Shown: positions 46,201 to 54,964, counted from the stretch's first letter. The stretch is DNA of 64,000 bases from Sanderia malayensis (GCA_013076295.1 RQOL01000828.1:5835840-5899839); one strand, 5' to 3'. Notes: a model not told the origin generated them from the letters alone. Translations and numbers: made by a program.

Positions 46201-48427
46201 TTTTAAAAGATTTGACAAGGCTGCTCATATTGTTTATTCAGAGTTACAGTTAAACAAATTGCCTTTTTGAAAATGAAACCAAATACAGATTTAATTTTTG
46301 GCTCTTCAGTACTCACCATCTTATTTTTCAGGTGTAAATTTTCAAAATTCCAGCCTTTTTTTTGTTTCAAGCAAAACATATTGTCAAATGAGCATTTCCT
46401 ATCCAAATCACTCACAACAAGTACCTCCTGGGGTTCAAAACTACCTAATAATACTATGTATCCATAAAAGGTAACAAAGGTTGTTATCATAATGTAAAGT
46501 TTGAGTGAGTTCTTAAAAATAAATAAAATCGTTAAATAAAACAATGGTGGCTATATTCTGTGTGCCCTGCAATACGGTGTACCTGGCAATACCGTGCACC
46601 ATCACATCCTGTGCACAAAACTCTTTGAACTAATCAATGCAAGTATTTTGAAAACCGCGAGTCACCTAAGAGGACCTATTTTTATTTCGATAAAGAGCAC
46701 AGGAGTTGCTTTTTTGTCGTGGGGATAAGTTGATAAAAATTAATGCCTGCAAGTTGAAAAGAAAAGCTGTGCGGAAGTATAGTAGGCCTTAAAAACTATT
46801 GTATCATAATTTGCACCATCATTATGTTTTATTGTTTTTATGAAAGTAATCCCTGTCCAGAAAATCCTGACTTCAGATTTTAAATTGTTGATAATTACGT
46901 GCATTTAATTTAGTTTTCTTTTCAATCTGGGGTTGTCTAAATTTATTCATCTGTTTTTGGGTATTGTTTTATTTTAAAATGGTGAAGTCACATCAACAAA
47001 GATTTTTTTTATATTTTTAAACTGAGTGTACTCTTCAAATCATAACGTTTTAATCAAATGCTAGATGCTTGAGTGTATAGGCCATGAGTCCCCTGAAGGG
47101 TCACTTTCATTTTGTTCGATGTTTGGGGAGTTAGGTTTGGTTAAAAGCTAGTTTTTTAGGCTGGGTTTGGTTTATTTTGTAATGTTGGATTTTGATAGAT
47201 TTTTTATCGATTGAGCAAATAGAGCCGGCCAGTAAATGCCCAACAATATAAATAGCACAAAGGTGTGTAGCAAGTAACAAAGCATTACGGCAATGAGTTA
47301 ATGTGTGAAATAAAGTTCAAAAGCACCCTTCCAAAAACCAAAACAACGTGAAATCAAGAAATATCATGATAACATGATAAAATTCAATATTTCATCAAAA
47401 TTTCCCTGTAGCGTGGATGGGTAAAGCAGGTATAATCAAGAGAATATGAGATCAATGAGTTGCTTACTTGAGATCAATCATTCAACTAAATTACTATAGC
47501 CCTGTCCACACTACACAAACCAACCCGGGTTCGCCCCAGGTTTTCGCAAACCTAGCTTAGATTTTGCAGTCTCTGGGTTAGGTTTAGCTCGGGTCTAACC
47601 TGGGTTAGTTTGTGTAGTGTGGACAGGGCTTATTATAATTTCACATAAGTTAAAACAATCATAATATGACACATCAATCAATAGTGACAGCAACAACGGA
47701 TATAACATAGACAAACGGCACGGTCACAAGTACATCACAGGAAAACAATATAACTAACACGAAGATGATTCCACTTCTAATATATTAACACAGATATGAT
47801 ACAATTTATACTGACGCAATCATAATATTACATCCCTAAAATATGTATTTCTTTAAAAATTTCCAAGAGATACTTGAAAGCACCTGCCGAGATTTGGGGG
47901 TTTTTGCCCCTAAATATCTGTCTAAGTTGAACATTTTTGGGTCGTTTTGGGTAGTTATGAGGTGGTTGTGGGTGGTTTTGGGTTGTTTTGGGTGGTTGTG
48001 CGTCTTTTTGGGTCGTTTTGGGTGGTTCCGCCTTTTAGTAAATACGCTCTGCTGACTGGCTAAGCAATAAGACTTGTGATGGTAGTGACCTTTGCGATGA
48101 AGGAAGGCACGTGGCAGCCTGTTTTTGATCCATTTGACTACATTTTGGGACATAGCTGACGACTATTTCAAAAATTGGCTTCATTGAAAATTGCATGAAA
48201 AACGCTGGCTTCCAAAGCGTATTAATGACACCGAGTAATAAGCCGGCTATATTAGCTATATTTCACATGAAAGTCTTTTCTTAATTTCATGATTAAATGC
48301 CTTTATGATTAATATACTTTTTATTTAATGAGAACTTGCTAGTATTTTTTATTGTATTGTAGTTTTCATTTTTGGTGCCTTGTTGGCAATCGTTGCAGCA
48401 ACTATTGGCCTCATTTCTACGAGATGA
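16281..48427 (+). CDS. odr4: ODR4 homologue (ER membrane protein), 13 exons, 454 aa
   Basis: Exons: 16281-16376, 16849-16912, 21683-21813, 21897-22096, 22905-23079, 26366-26455, 26587-26649, 27030-27149, 28893-28977, 35507-35607, 37703-37781, 43120-43215, 48363-48427. All junctions are GT/AG and phases agree throughout, giving 455 codons with the stop. It begins MGRTIIAEENVRKQ, then has EQWITEHARQVNRMLPGGLN, CRTMNIADN...PAEWKF, ARVFIPLANSAITFCDY, and one C-terminal membrane segment FIFGALLAIVAATIGLI. Order and length agree with vertebrate ODR4 as I remember it. The family is a tail-anchored ER protein that partners the UFM1 protease UFSP2 and helps chemoreceptor/GPCR traffic in C. elegans. 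Introns, up to 6.5 kb, are mainly transposons. No internal stop or lost exon was found, so it is probably functional. Confidence 0.92.
16932..17735. mobile_element. 804-bp MITE with AGGGCCTGTT ends in odr4 intron 2
   Basis: Ends AGGGCCTGTTTACACG on the left and, reversed, AGGGCCTGTTCATATG on the right. The interior is full of short GC-rich inverted blocks of the type CCCTCCTGGGAGGGCTGG around 17130-17230 and 17510-17725, unlike the AT-rich surroundings. No coding sequence. It begins only 20 bp after the odr4 exon 2 donor at 16912. A related end occurs at about 43960-43973. Confidence 0.7.
17736..18916. other. Odr4 intron 2: no gene or repeat recognised
   Basis: AT-rich, non-coding. Open frames here are short and show no familiar motif. 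Confidence 0.5.
18917..20604. mobile_element. Uninterrupted copy T2 of family T, with TACCGTATTTCC ends
   Basis: Ends TACCGTATTTCCTCTAATAA on the left and, reversed, TACTGTATTTCCTCTAATTA on the right: 18 of 20 match. The right end has the GGGCGCTTATTGGAGGGGGCGG subterminal block shared with the MITE at 9824-10340. The 1,688-bp interior has no recognisable coding sequence. It serves as the empty-site reference for insertions into T1 (1313-8228) and the reversed copy T3 (53870-57095). Confidence 0.75.
20605..21682. other. Odr4 intron 2, distal part: nothing recognised
   Basis: AT-rich intron sequence without coding signal or defined repeat ends. Confidence 0.45.
22097..22904 (+). other. U12-type intron of odr4
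   Basis: The donor reads GTATCCTTTT, matching the U12 (minor spliceosome) 5' splice-site consensus over its full length. A TTCCTTAAT branch-site match (22887-22895) lies 10-11 bases before the CAG acceptor at 22902-22904. The intron is phase 2 and joins the codon AA|A so that STRK runs into ITCRTMN. Other odr4 introns have ordinary GTAAGT-like donors. Confidence 0.75.
22555..22655 (-). pseudogene. Second Tc1-type HTH fragment, inside the U12 intron
   Basis: The - strand reads DKIIGCTKMSAYNIVQTLQQ, closely similar to KIAKVVGCTKTSAYNIIIKI at 8596-8805. Only this part of the DNA-binding region is readable; frames on both sides are broken. Confidence 0.55.
23080..24172. other. Odr4 intron 5, first part, with a dispersed repeat
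   Basis: At 23870-24003 there is a repeat (from TCATTCATTTTCGAATTATAGC to GAAGCAATAACACAGT) found again in the same orientation at 30655-30795. A 66-codon frame at 23430-23630 has coiled-coil-like composition, but it is not needed for odr4 and has no identifiable splice partner. Confidence 0.5.
24173..24984. mobile_element. 812-bp element with about 50-bp inverted ends
   Basis: Left end CTGGGAACTAGTTTTTGGGT (continuing through ATTTCACCCTCGGCATCTTCG to about 24221) is inverted at about 24930-24984. The ends are near-identical apart from a few changed or extra bases. Interior non-coding. No definite target duplication. Confidence 0.7.
25483..25534. repeat. Perfect 22-bp inverted repeat
   Basis: Arms 25483-25504 and 25513-25534 are exact reverse complements with an 8-base loop. 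AT-rich, in odr4 intron 5. Confidence 0.7.
25743..25780. repeat. 17-bp perfect hairpin
   Basis: TTTCACATTTGCGAATA (25743-25759) and its reverse complement (25764-25780) with a 4-base loop. The outer GGGCCCAA / TTGGGCC pair extends the symmetry imperfectly. Confidence 0.65.
27150..27543. other. Odr4 intron 8, proximal part: nothing recognised
   Basis: AT-rich. The open frame at 27198-27434 has no recognisable motif and lies in the intron between two well-supported odr4 exons. Confidence 0.45.
27548..28815. mobile_element. TTAA-flanked non-autonomous element (1.27 kb)
   Basis: Both ends are AGGGCTTATGCAGCCTAAAA in inverted orientation, directly flanked by TTAA (27544-27547 and 28816-28819). 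A TTAA duplication is the hallmark of piggyBac and Kolobok transposition. The right two thirds resemble the A-family interior, while the left part (27570-27960) is unique here. No transposase. Confidence 0.72.
29252..30646. mobile_element. A-family element, copy A3 (reverse)
   Basis: Begins ACTCATGAAGCGCATGCGC and ends GTCACCTCAAGGTTCCTTTGAT. 1,395 bp, colinear with copy A5 and, reversed, with A1. Inserted in odr4 intron 9, directly next to the dispersed repeat at 30655-30795, which it appears to have split. A CTGTGTCTGTGTCTGTG microsatellite lies near its left end. Confidence 0.72.
30655..30795. repeat. Dispersed repeat, second copy of 23870-24003
   Basis: Near-identical to 23870-24003 with a handful of substitutions. 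Non-coding, same orientation. Confidence 0.7.
31617..32879 (-). mobile_element. LINE insertion with 12-bp target duplication
   Basis: Flanked by identical GAACGTTTCAAT at 31605-31616 and 32880-32891, inside an A-family copy whose uninterrupted relatives carry that sequence once. The insert contains the 3' end of a LINE reading frame on the - strand (32188-32421). Its 3' end at the left carries a GGCGCTTTATATC-like tail rather than poly(A). It is probably 5'-truncated, as LINE copies usually are. Confidence 0.75.
32188..32421 (-). pseudogene. LINE reverse transcriptase, extreme C-terminus
   Basis: The reading RKYYFSLRVCNMWNDLSEDI then PTINCFKARLDKFW is the standard C-terminal pattern of CR1/L2/jockey-type LINE ORF2 proteins (motif F-S-x-R-V-x-x-x-W-N-x-L). 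The frame is open and ends at a stop 572 bases from the insert's left end. RT catalytic domains are absent. Confidence 0.75.
33100..34813. mobile_element. TTAA-flanked element with 133-bp inverted ends
   Basis: Arms 33100-33232 and 34681-34813 are reverse complements with one mismatch seen, starting AGGGCTACTCTCACCATATT. TTAA flanks both sides (33096-33099, 34814-34817). 1,714 bp, no transposase. The first six bases AGGGCT are shared with the TTAA element at 27548, so both were probably moved by the same class of transposase (piggyBac or Kolobok). Confidence 0.82.
34818..35506. other. Odr4 intron 9, distal part: nothing recognised
   Basis: AT-rich with a diverged relative of the 23870 repeat near 34940-35130. 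No coding signal before odr4 exon 10. Confidence 0.45.
35890..37620 (+). pseudogene. Penelope-like reverse transcriptase fragment, split by copy A5
   Basis: The frame from about 35890 reads CVAVGSPFGPTIAHVFMCYL and then FYHRYVDDHF, ending at 36134. This is the RT palm with the GSPxGP and catalytic YVDD boxes. It resumes at about 37514 as CFINSREQIHQCHDYL, then IHPNLKLTVEVEG. Removing the A-family element at 36135-37513 joins the two parts in frame. One stop lies just after the junction part (at about 37560). The GSPLGP-YVDD spacing suits Penelope-like elements. N-terminal RT and the GIY-YIG endonuclease are not present. Confidence 0.75.
36135..37513. mobile_element. A-family element, copy A5 (reverse)
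   Basis: Begins ACTCGCGAAGCGCATGCGC and ends GTCACCTCAAGGTTCCTTTGAT. 1,379 bp. A 2-base TG occurs on both sides (36133-36134, 37514-37515), and excising the element plus one TG restores the Penelope-like reading frame. Colinear with A1 and A3. Confidence 0.8.
37782..39189. other. Odr4 intron 11, proximal part: no recognised gene
   Basis: Open frames at 38096-38425 (-) and 38298-38480 (+) overlap and show no motif I recognise. A short direct repeat (ACGAAAATTCAGACCAAAGA and variant) occurs at about 38852 and 38880. The region may belong to the Harbinger element whose genes follow. Confidence 0.4.
39190..40250 (-). pseudogene. PIF/Harbinger transposase, degraded
   Basis: Two exons on the - strand: about 40250-40100 and 40008-39190. 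The intron keeps GTAAAA...TCTACAG. The text follows the Harbinger plan: an N-terminal WLQRR region, QKKLAVTLRFLATGESYRSF, IGLFIPKIFDAVYNAL, the first acidic site in AADGKNIALFHP, then NSGGTFYNYKGSYNIVLMAF, YADVGC for the second D, and ISENV before the C-terminal stretch for the third acidic residue. In-frame stops lie near 39885, 39750 and 39730, and there is a frameshift at about 39260. A MADF-domain gene lies divergently at 40750-41520, as in Harbinger elements that need two proteins. Confidence 0.8.
40750..41520 (+). pseudogene. MADF-domain (Myb/SANT-like) protein, probable Harbinger partner
   Basis: A lysine-rich leader is followed by a MADF domain: WSDDLVERLINECQKHTVLY, then HLEDQRRNVIQKTMGKL and LRGYFVAKKNK. 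After GSRWQFFD a TAA (41165-41167) interrupts what is clearly the same frame, since LSFLADNIAPRQTEWN follows directly. A frameshift near 41390 leads to a BESS-like tail ending at about 41519. Another stop lies in the leader (about 40783). MADF/Myb-like proteins are the second, DNA-binding protein of PIF/Harbinger transposons. A host MADF gene is the alternative, but its divergent position beside a Harbinger transposase argues against it. Confidence 0.75.
41955..42230 (+). pseudogene. DIRS/Ngaro-like reverse transcriptase fragment
   Basis: The reading LISSLGVVPKKRSSKFRTVF, HLSYPKLGNSINSFIDKDF, then ITFDYAIREYW matches the start of the RT fingers in tyrosine-recombinase retroelements (consensus SPLGxVPKK...HLSxPxGxSVNxFI...FDDAI). 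The catalytic YXDD region, RNase H and recombinase are missing. It is an isolated scrap in odr4 intron 11. Confidence 0.65.
42285..43119. other. Odr4 intron 11, distal part: nothing recognised
   Basis: No long frame, no repeat ends and no RNA gene seen before exon 12. Confidence 0.4.
44024..44250 (+). repeat. Repeat with ACCCAAAAC decamer array, copy 1
   Basis: A tandem array of (A/G)CCCAAAACN variants at about 44068-44152, with flanks (CTGACGTACTTACTGAGACG before; TCTCGGCAGGTGCTTTGAAGT after) that recur in inverted orientation at 47845-48060. It is in odr4 intron 12. Confidence 0.7.
44251..47497. other. Odr4 intron 12: A-type termini but no gene
   Basis: A-family-type termini occur at 44448-44475 (GACTCACGGCGCATGCGC), 44744-44770 (GACTCGCGGCGCGCATGCGC) and, inverted, 46658-46680 (CCGCGAGTCACCTAAGAGGACC). 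An element 44448-46680 is possible but its interior is not shared with other copies. No coding sequence was recognised. Confidence 0.4.
47498..47630. mobile_element. 133-bp palindromic MITE
   Basis: Ends AGCCCTGTCCACACTACACA and its reverse complement, with imperfect symmetry through the centre (AACCCGGGTT..., AACCTAGC...). TAT occurs on both sides, compatible with a 3-bp target duplication. No coding content. Confidence 0.78.
47845..48060 (-). repeat. Repeat with ACCCAAAAC decamer array, inverted copy 2
   Basis: Reverse complement of 44024-44250: shares the AGCACCTGCCGAGATTT and GCGGAACCACCC flanks and an array of GGGT(C/G)GTTTT units at about 47938-48030. A 105-codon frame across it (47836-48153, -) is rich in H-N-H-P-K repeats and is an artefact of the array. 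Confidence 0.7.
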
Positions 48428-48663
48428 ATCACAGATGATTTACAGTTTGCTGCAGCTACCTTGAAAAATTTGAATGTAGACATGTTTTGCATTGGCGGGA
48501 ATTAATGTAGAATAGGTATGTCAACTATCTTTGCCAATTGTTTCCTGAGCATAAATCTGGGTGTGTTTATTTTACTGGGAATTCATAAGTATCTAATGGC
48601 ACAAGAGTGACTTGGCTGCCTCGAAAGTATCAGTATGCATATTGTTTAGATGATGAGCATTTG

Positions 48664-48669
48664 AATAAA
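48664..48669 (+). terminator. Candidate odr4 polyadenylation signal
   Basis: AATAAA 237 bp after the odr4 stop codon, on the correct strand. It is the first AATAAA after the stop that I found. Use is not demonstrated. Confidence 0.45.
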
Positions 48670-48835
48670 TTTAATTTGATCTTTAAACGCACTCATAGAT
48701 AGTAGGTCTTACAGAAAATGGATGTTCCAAATGTATTTTGAAATGAGATATAGTTCTGAGAACTAAATTTTCATCTTTGATCGACTTTATGTCCGAAAAC
48801 TTGGCTTTAGTTAAAACTTATCAATGGATTTAGAT

Positions 48836-49580
48836 TTAGTTCAGAAAATGCTGGGAGACAATGAGCGTGGATCCTCGAATTACATCTTCTGCACCTTTCA
48901 TGATATTTTTCCAATTACCTTTCCAACGTTCCACATATTTCTTGGTAAATTCTCGTCCCAAAAAGTCATCACCACCATGTTGCCTTCTCATATGCTGTTC
49001 TTCTTTCTTGTTTTGATCTTGCGGAGCTTTCCTAAACTCGCAAGGTGACTCTTCGCCCATCTTCTCAAGTATTTTGTTTGCCAAATTCGAAGATATTTTA
49101 GTTTTTGGTCGCATCACTCTGGCCCCTTCATTGCTGTAGACTGACTCTTCTTAGATTTTTTCATTCTCCTCCCATGAATGAGGTAATTTGGCGTCAAAGC
49201 TTCTTTGTCAGGGCCATTTCCTTGATATGTCAAGGGAGTGATCTCAACAAAGCCACATTTAGCCATTTCCTTCAGCTCTTGAGAAGGCCAACATTGCTTG
49301 TTTCGTCCCTTCCTTTTCTTTGCATGCATACATCATGGTACAGGAACTTTGCGATAATGCTTACTGGGCTTGTTATGCCAAGTGGATCATAGATTGCTGC
49401 TGCTAATCGCAGTATGCCTCTTTGTGTTGGTTCATAATCCAGGTTGCAAATTTTCTCAAAAGTCAATTGTTAATTCATCTGTTTCTTGATTCAAAGCGAT
49501 GCCCAACGCTTTTGTTTGCTCTTTGAAAGCTACAATCCTGGCCAAAAATGCTGGAACGCTGGTAACATTTTCATTCCGTT
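48836..49580 (-). pseudogene. BEL/Pao retrotransposon pol remnant
   Basis: On the - strand: ALGIALNQETDELT (about 49520-49470), then ILRLAAAIYDPLGITSPVSI (about 49415-49350), the RT-end signature of BEL/Pao pol. After an abrupt jump comes PLTYQGNGPDKEALTPNYLI with HGRRM (about 49235-49160), the C-terminal end of BEL/Pao integrase. A basic tail follows (FRKAPQDQNKKEEQHMRR). RNase H and the integrase core are missing between them, so an internal deletion has occurred. Several frameshifts are present. Confidence 0.75.
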
Positions 49581-49809
49581 TTACAAAATGTTCTCCCCTC
49601 CCCCCGATACAATGTTGATCTTTGCACACTGTGCCTATTTTTCAGTGGGTAATCACTATCGACGAGTATGCAACATGCCTTACAAGCAACAATCAACATT
49701 GTTTTTTTCGGGATCTTATGTTGATTGTATATTGCATATTTCATAGTTGCTTGCCATTTTGCAGGTAGACTGTTGACATAAATTGTGAAATTCTCAGGAT
49801 GCAATTTTC

Positions 49810-50042
49810 AATCACACAGATTCTAAGCGGGCCCGCATACTTCCTGTTTTTGCAATGATCACATTTCACGTCACCGGTGTCCGAAGCATTGTAAAGTTAT
49901 ATTTCTCGAAAATTCTCGTTTTTTCAGAAAGAATCGATAATAACTCGAAAATAAGGCTTTTTTTCGAAAAACGGACTTCGGATTCGTATTCGTAAAACGG
50001 ACCAAAATATATTAGGATAATTTTTGGTGAGAGTTCTCCTTT
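49810..50042. other. Truncated TTAA-type repeat end
   Basis: AT-rich with a GGTGAGAGTTCTCCTTTAA end at 50025-50043, which resembles the GGTGAGAGTAGCCCTTTAA terminus of the element at 33100-34813. Its opposite end is not found. The HUH-SF3 remnant begins directly after it. Confidence 0.45.
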
Positions 50043-50070
50043 AATTAAGCATTGGTGTTGTTGTGTATAA

Positions 50071-51192
50071 CAGCATCAAGATGGCACGCCGCATTATCAT
50101 ATGGCAATTTTATTAGACAGGCCAACACGTTGGAGCCTTGTAAAACAGCATATTCAGCAAACCCATGGTATTGCTGTAAGTTTCTCTGGACATGGCGGGT
50201 ACTAGAGTGCCTGAAACTACGTGAAGAAGGAAGACAGGCGTCTGCTTTACAGTGACTCTCACCCTGATGTAGTTGTGAAGCCGAAGACTTATGCACCAAT
50301 TAATGTGAAGGTGACCAAAAAATGGAAAAAAGGGAAAACGTATGGGGAAACTAGAGGTTGCTGAACTTATTGTGAAAAATAGCGTTCACGATAGAATTCA
50401 TCTTCTACAACATGCTAATGCACCATAGTCAATAGAAACACTTTTGACTATGAATGCACTAAGAAAAGAAGGACAAACCGGCTTGTGCAAGTTTTGCATT
50501 GAAAGGTCAACAAAGACCATTCTAGAATTTATTGCGACTGTGTGGGATGCTGAAACAGCAGAATAGACCCTGTAGAGACAGAACATGCTGAGAATCGACA
50601 TTCTAACCAATGCCCTCGATAAGCCCTGCATTTGTGATAGGCAATGGCTAAAGTATGCTTCGAAAGTGTTGGAGCGGAATGGCATCGATTGCGTTCGAAA
50701 GCAGTAAAGGATCTTCTGCAGGAAGGTAGGGGCAAAGGGAGGAACATCTTGCTAACTCGTCCAGCAAAGTGCGGGAAAACCTTTTTGTTAAACCCTCTCG
50801 TAGAGGTGTTTGACGCATTTTGTAACCCAGCTGCAGGAACATTTGCATGGGTCGGGGTGGAGCAAAAAGAAGTCATATGCTTGAACGACTTCCGCTGGGA
50901 AAGAAGCATAATATTTTGGGCAGATATGCTCATGCTACTGCAAGGACAATTAGTTCATTTTCCTGTTCCAAAGAGGCATTATTCACAAGACATCTGCTTA
51001 ATCAAAGATACACCCCTTTTCTGTACAAGCAAAGCAACCCTGATTTATTTAAAATATGGGACAATTGGTGAGCGAGAAATAGAAATGATGGGTGTCAGGT
51101 GGAAACATTTCGCATTACGTCATCAACTTCAGATGGATGAATGCAAAGAGGTTTCTTGCTGTGCAAATTGCTTTCTGGTGCTCATCGTATAA
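50071..51192 (+). pseudogene. HUH endonuclease + SF3 helicase (Rep/NS1-like) gene, broken
   Basis: The first frame contains an H-U-H metal-binding box, HYH at 50092-50100 in a GTPHYHMAILLDRP context. A Y-x-x-K box (NYVKKED, about 50215-50240) follows beyond two in-frame stops (50203-50205 and 50212-50214). After a degraded stretch (about 50330-50640) an open frame from 50644 to 51192 carries a P-loop at 50758-50781 (Arg where Gly is usual), an acidic Walker B strand at 50872-50889, a TPLFCTS motif C-like strand (51010-51033) and a trailing RW..F element. HUH endonuclease plus superfamily 3 helicase is the layout of rolling-circle Rep proteins: parvovirus NS1, CRESS-DNA virus Rep, and plasmid or transposon relatives. 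I cannot decide between an endogenous viral copy and a mobile element. The stops make it inactive. Confidence 0.65.
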
Positions 51193-52941
51193 TACATCAA
51201 CTATGTGTTGTGGTCAAAGCTCTATTCACGCTATCCACGGTGATAACCGTGAAACATTTGTAGTAATCTTGTGTTTCATATAATTTGCAATGAATATACT
51301 CAGGTATTTACATATAACACAACATTTTCAATCCCTGTAAATCACATGTGTTGTCTATTTTTTGTCTGCTCGCATTATAAATAGTTCTTAAATGCAATTT
51401 AAGAACAGTTAATGGGCGATAGAAATTGCAATTGCGAAATAGCCTCGTGTGTATGGTCCTTCAACATGATCCCATAAGGGTGTGGTTAACGGGCCCAGCA
51501 GATAGATTGACGGCGGTTATCTCTTTGGCAATTTATTCAAGGCATGTTCGTGCAAAGTTCAGATGCAACAATCATTCTAAGGCCTAGCGCATAGAACAAG
51601 GATTGACTTCTCCCACCCACCCTGTCCTCTTTTATTATTTGTTTGAGTTTATATTATGATTTCAGTCATTGGTTTGCAGTTTAACCAATCCGGTTATTAC
51701 TGCCAGGTGTATCGGCCGAAATTTGCACAGCAAATCGGTATCACCGACCGTAAAAGCTTATTCCTATTCAGGCAATTCAGGCCGGTATGCTAACGCCCGA
51801 TTTCTTGAGAAAACATTAACTTCACTTATGAGTGTTTTCTGTACGGTTGCCTGTAAATAATTAAGAATACACCAATTGCATCGTGCGCTCTTTAGTTGTT
51901 TTGGGTGAAAAATCTCTGTCTGCCTTTCTTTAGCAACTTTTTTAATCTCTGTTCCTCACAAACTTACTCTCTATTTCCGTATTTTAAACTGGCCATCATT
52001 GAATCTTTCCATCAGTTTGCTTTTCAGTTTTTCTACTTCTTCGATACTCCACCAGATACAACATTATCCACGAGCAGACTTCTTTGTACAATAACTACAA
52101 ATTCTGGATGATGACGCGTTCAAAATGTTCTCGAATAGTTGCTCCGACTGAGAATGGGTTTGGTGCTGACCCAGCTATGGTTCTTGTGAATGTCCTTCAA
52201 CCACAAAATTGCATTGCATCACAGTCTGCTTTGTCGACTGTCACCTGAGTTTGCCACTGAATGCATTCTGAAACGAAGTAGAAGTCATAAAGCATCGGTT
52301 GAAGAGGTGGCCTGTGTGAAGACAGTAACTCAAAGACTTTACATTGCATCGCACTTGGGTCGTGCCTTGTAGACTGGGATGGATGTTTGGAACTGAGCTC
52401 AATAAAAACAGATCTAGCTCTGCAACCCCTGTTTTAAATATTCCTTTTGCTTGTCCTATTTCATTGACTTTTAGCTTGTACATTGGACAGTGTACATACA
52501 TCTCTCCGTTGACTGTTGCAATAACTCTTGTATATTTTCGGCAAGGTTTCCACACTTCAATTGACATAATCATTTAACTTTCCACTGCCACTGTCTATAG
52601 TATTTTAAGGGAGCTGTATGCGGACGTTAATAGCTTTATTATAATTGGATAGTTGTTAATCAGTGATGAAGCTTCGCTTTGCTTATGAAAAATTGAGTTT
52701 AACAGTGATATAATAAAAGAACGCTGCTCTTTCTTGCGTTGTACTCGACTCACAGAGATTGACATACCAAATTTCGGCATAATAAAGCATGGAAAAACTG
52801 TCAGTAAACTGATCTATTGGGTAGTTGATATTATTTAACCTAGGCTCAACATTGGTTAGTTACACACAATTTACAGAAATTTGATAATTTGTAAAATTTT
52901 TCCTAATTTATACAATTTAAGTTATTTATACAGTTTATACT
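51193..52941. other. No recognised gene
   Basis: Short open frames only. A sequence at about 51865-51895 (CACCAATTGCATCGTGCGC) is the reverse complement of 24998-25018, pointing to another dispersed repeat. The 110-codon - strand frame at 52241-52573 resembles nothing I know. Confidence 0.4.
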
Positions 52942-53073
52942 AAAATAATATGAGTCATCACATACGGCAGCACACATAGTTTTATATAGTAAAATAATAT
53001 TTTAAAGTGATATTTTGATATTTTACTATATAAAACTATGTGTGCTGCCGTATGTGATGACTCATATTATTTT
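52942..53073. repeat. Perfect 55-bp palindrome arms
   Basis: Arms 52942-52996 and 53019-53073 are exact reverse complements over 55 bases, separated by 22 bases. They include TGAGTCATCACATACGGCAG. No mismatch was seen, suggesting recent origin or gene conversion. It lies 183 bp beyond the MORN5-like stop codon. Confidence 0.85.
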
Positions 53074-53255
53074 GTTACTACACACTGGTAGAGATGACTT
53101 TAAAAGAGTTTATACTACAAAATCAAGACGCCAACATGATGACTTCTCAACAAATCAATTTCGTGAATGTTTGCACCAAGCAAAAAAATTAACTTTGTAT
53201 GGAGTTTAATAATGTTCTTATAACAATAATAAAGTTTATAAAATTTCCAAGGCCT

Positions 53256-53808
<553 letters not shown>

Positions 53809-54964
53809 TTAATATTTCTTTGATATTTCAAAATTCTAAATAGACAAAAAATTAAACTGGTGTTTCCGGGATGTTTCCGTAGCTTTGGTTTTCCAATTTC
53901 TGTCTGGCCAATGTGTGCTGTGAACAAAAGGCACGCCTTCGGCTCTCCTTATGCTTCATTTCATTTCAAATTTGTTTTGAAAAAGGCTGCTTAAAAATCC
54001 CATTTATTAATTAACTGATGTAACAGCTTACTTTGCCTGGTTCTCTAACAACAACTTCTGCCATTGTGTTTGCTACTGGCTTTACTTACTCAGCTCCGCC
54101 ATTCATGATTTCTGACAAACTTCCTTTTTGAATGCTTCCTGCTGCTTGGAAATTAGACCGCGCGGAATAACATGACGGCGCGGTTTGTACTACCCTTTTT
54201 GACTCGCGGACGTAGGACGGGAGTCTTTGCGATCACTCTGGAAAAGACAATGGCCGGTCACGTGAATAGCACCTACCATAATGCTTTGCGATTTCTTTGT
54301 TTCACATTGTTTCACATATCAACACAGCCAAAAATGTATTTTACATATCAGCGTTGGCAAAAGATACTAGTGGTCAAAAGGTTGTACTCTCGCTTCGCAT
54401 ATTTTGTAATGGCGGATTGAAAACAATGGACCAACGTTGGAGAGAGGAAGAAATAACAACAAGTTTGAAATGAAACAAAGCAAGACACGAGATGATTAAA
54501 CATTCCAGTTATCTGTTAAGTGCATAAAACATAAATGCACAATGATAGATGTAGATTGTTCCAAATCCAAACAGTTTGTCGTCCTGGAGTGATGGCCTAG
54601 CCATCCAACAACGTTAACCTCTCATCTTAAGTTGGAATTATTCACAAACGATTTAATATGAAAAGCAAATTGAAGAAATTGAATGATGTTTCAAATTAAA
54701 AAACACGATTGCCAATTTTCGTGTGTACAGCCGCAACCCAGTCACGAATTATTAAAATTAGAGAGGCCGGAAAATCAGTATGTTTACATTGTTATTTTTG
54801 TGTGCAGAGAGCCTTGTCTGTCTTGCGGAAGAGCAAAAACAATGGCAAATTTGGGGCCTCTGTGGAGAATATTGTGCAAAATTGCGTGGGATTAATTTGG
54901 GATAATTTTTTCCTAACCTTGGGTCGGGCCAACATTTTCATCCGCAATCTTCACCCGGGGTAAT

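Noticed and set aside
47836..48153. 105-codon histidine/asparagine-rich - strand protein
   Set aside because: It is translated from the degenerate GGGTxGTTTT array, and its composition follows the repeat.
50529..50933. 134-codon - strand frame
   Set aside because: It is antisense to the SF3-helicase-like frame, whose P-loop and Walker B are clear on the + strand.
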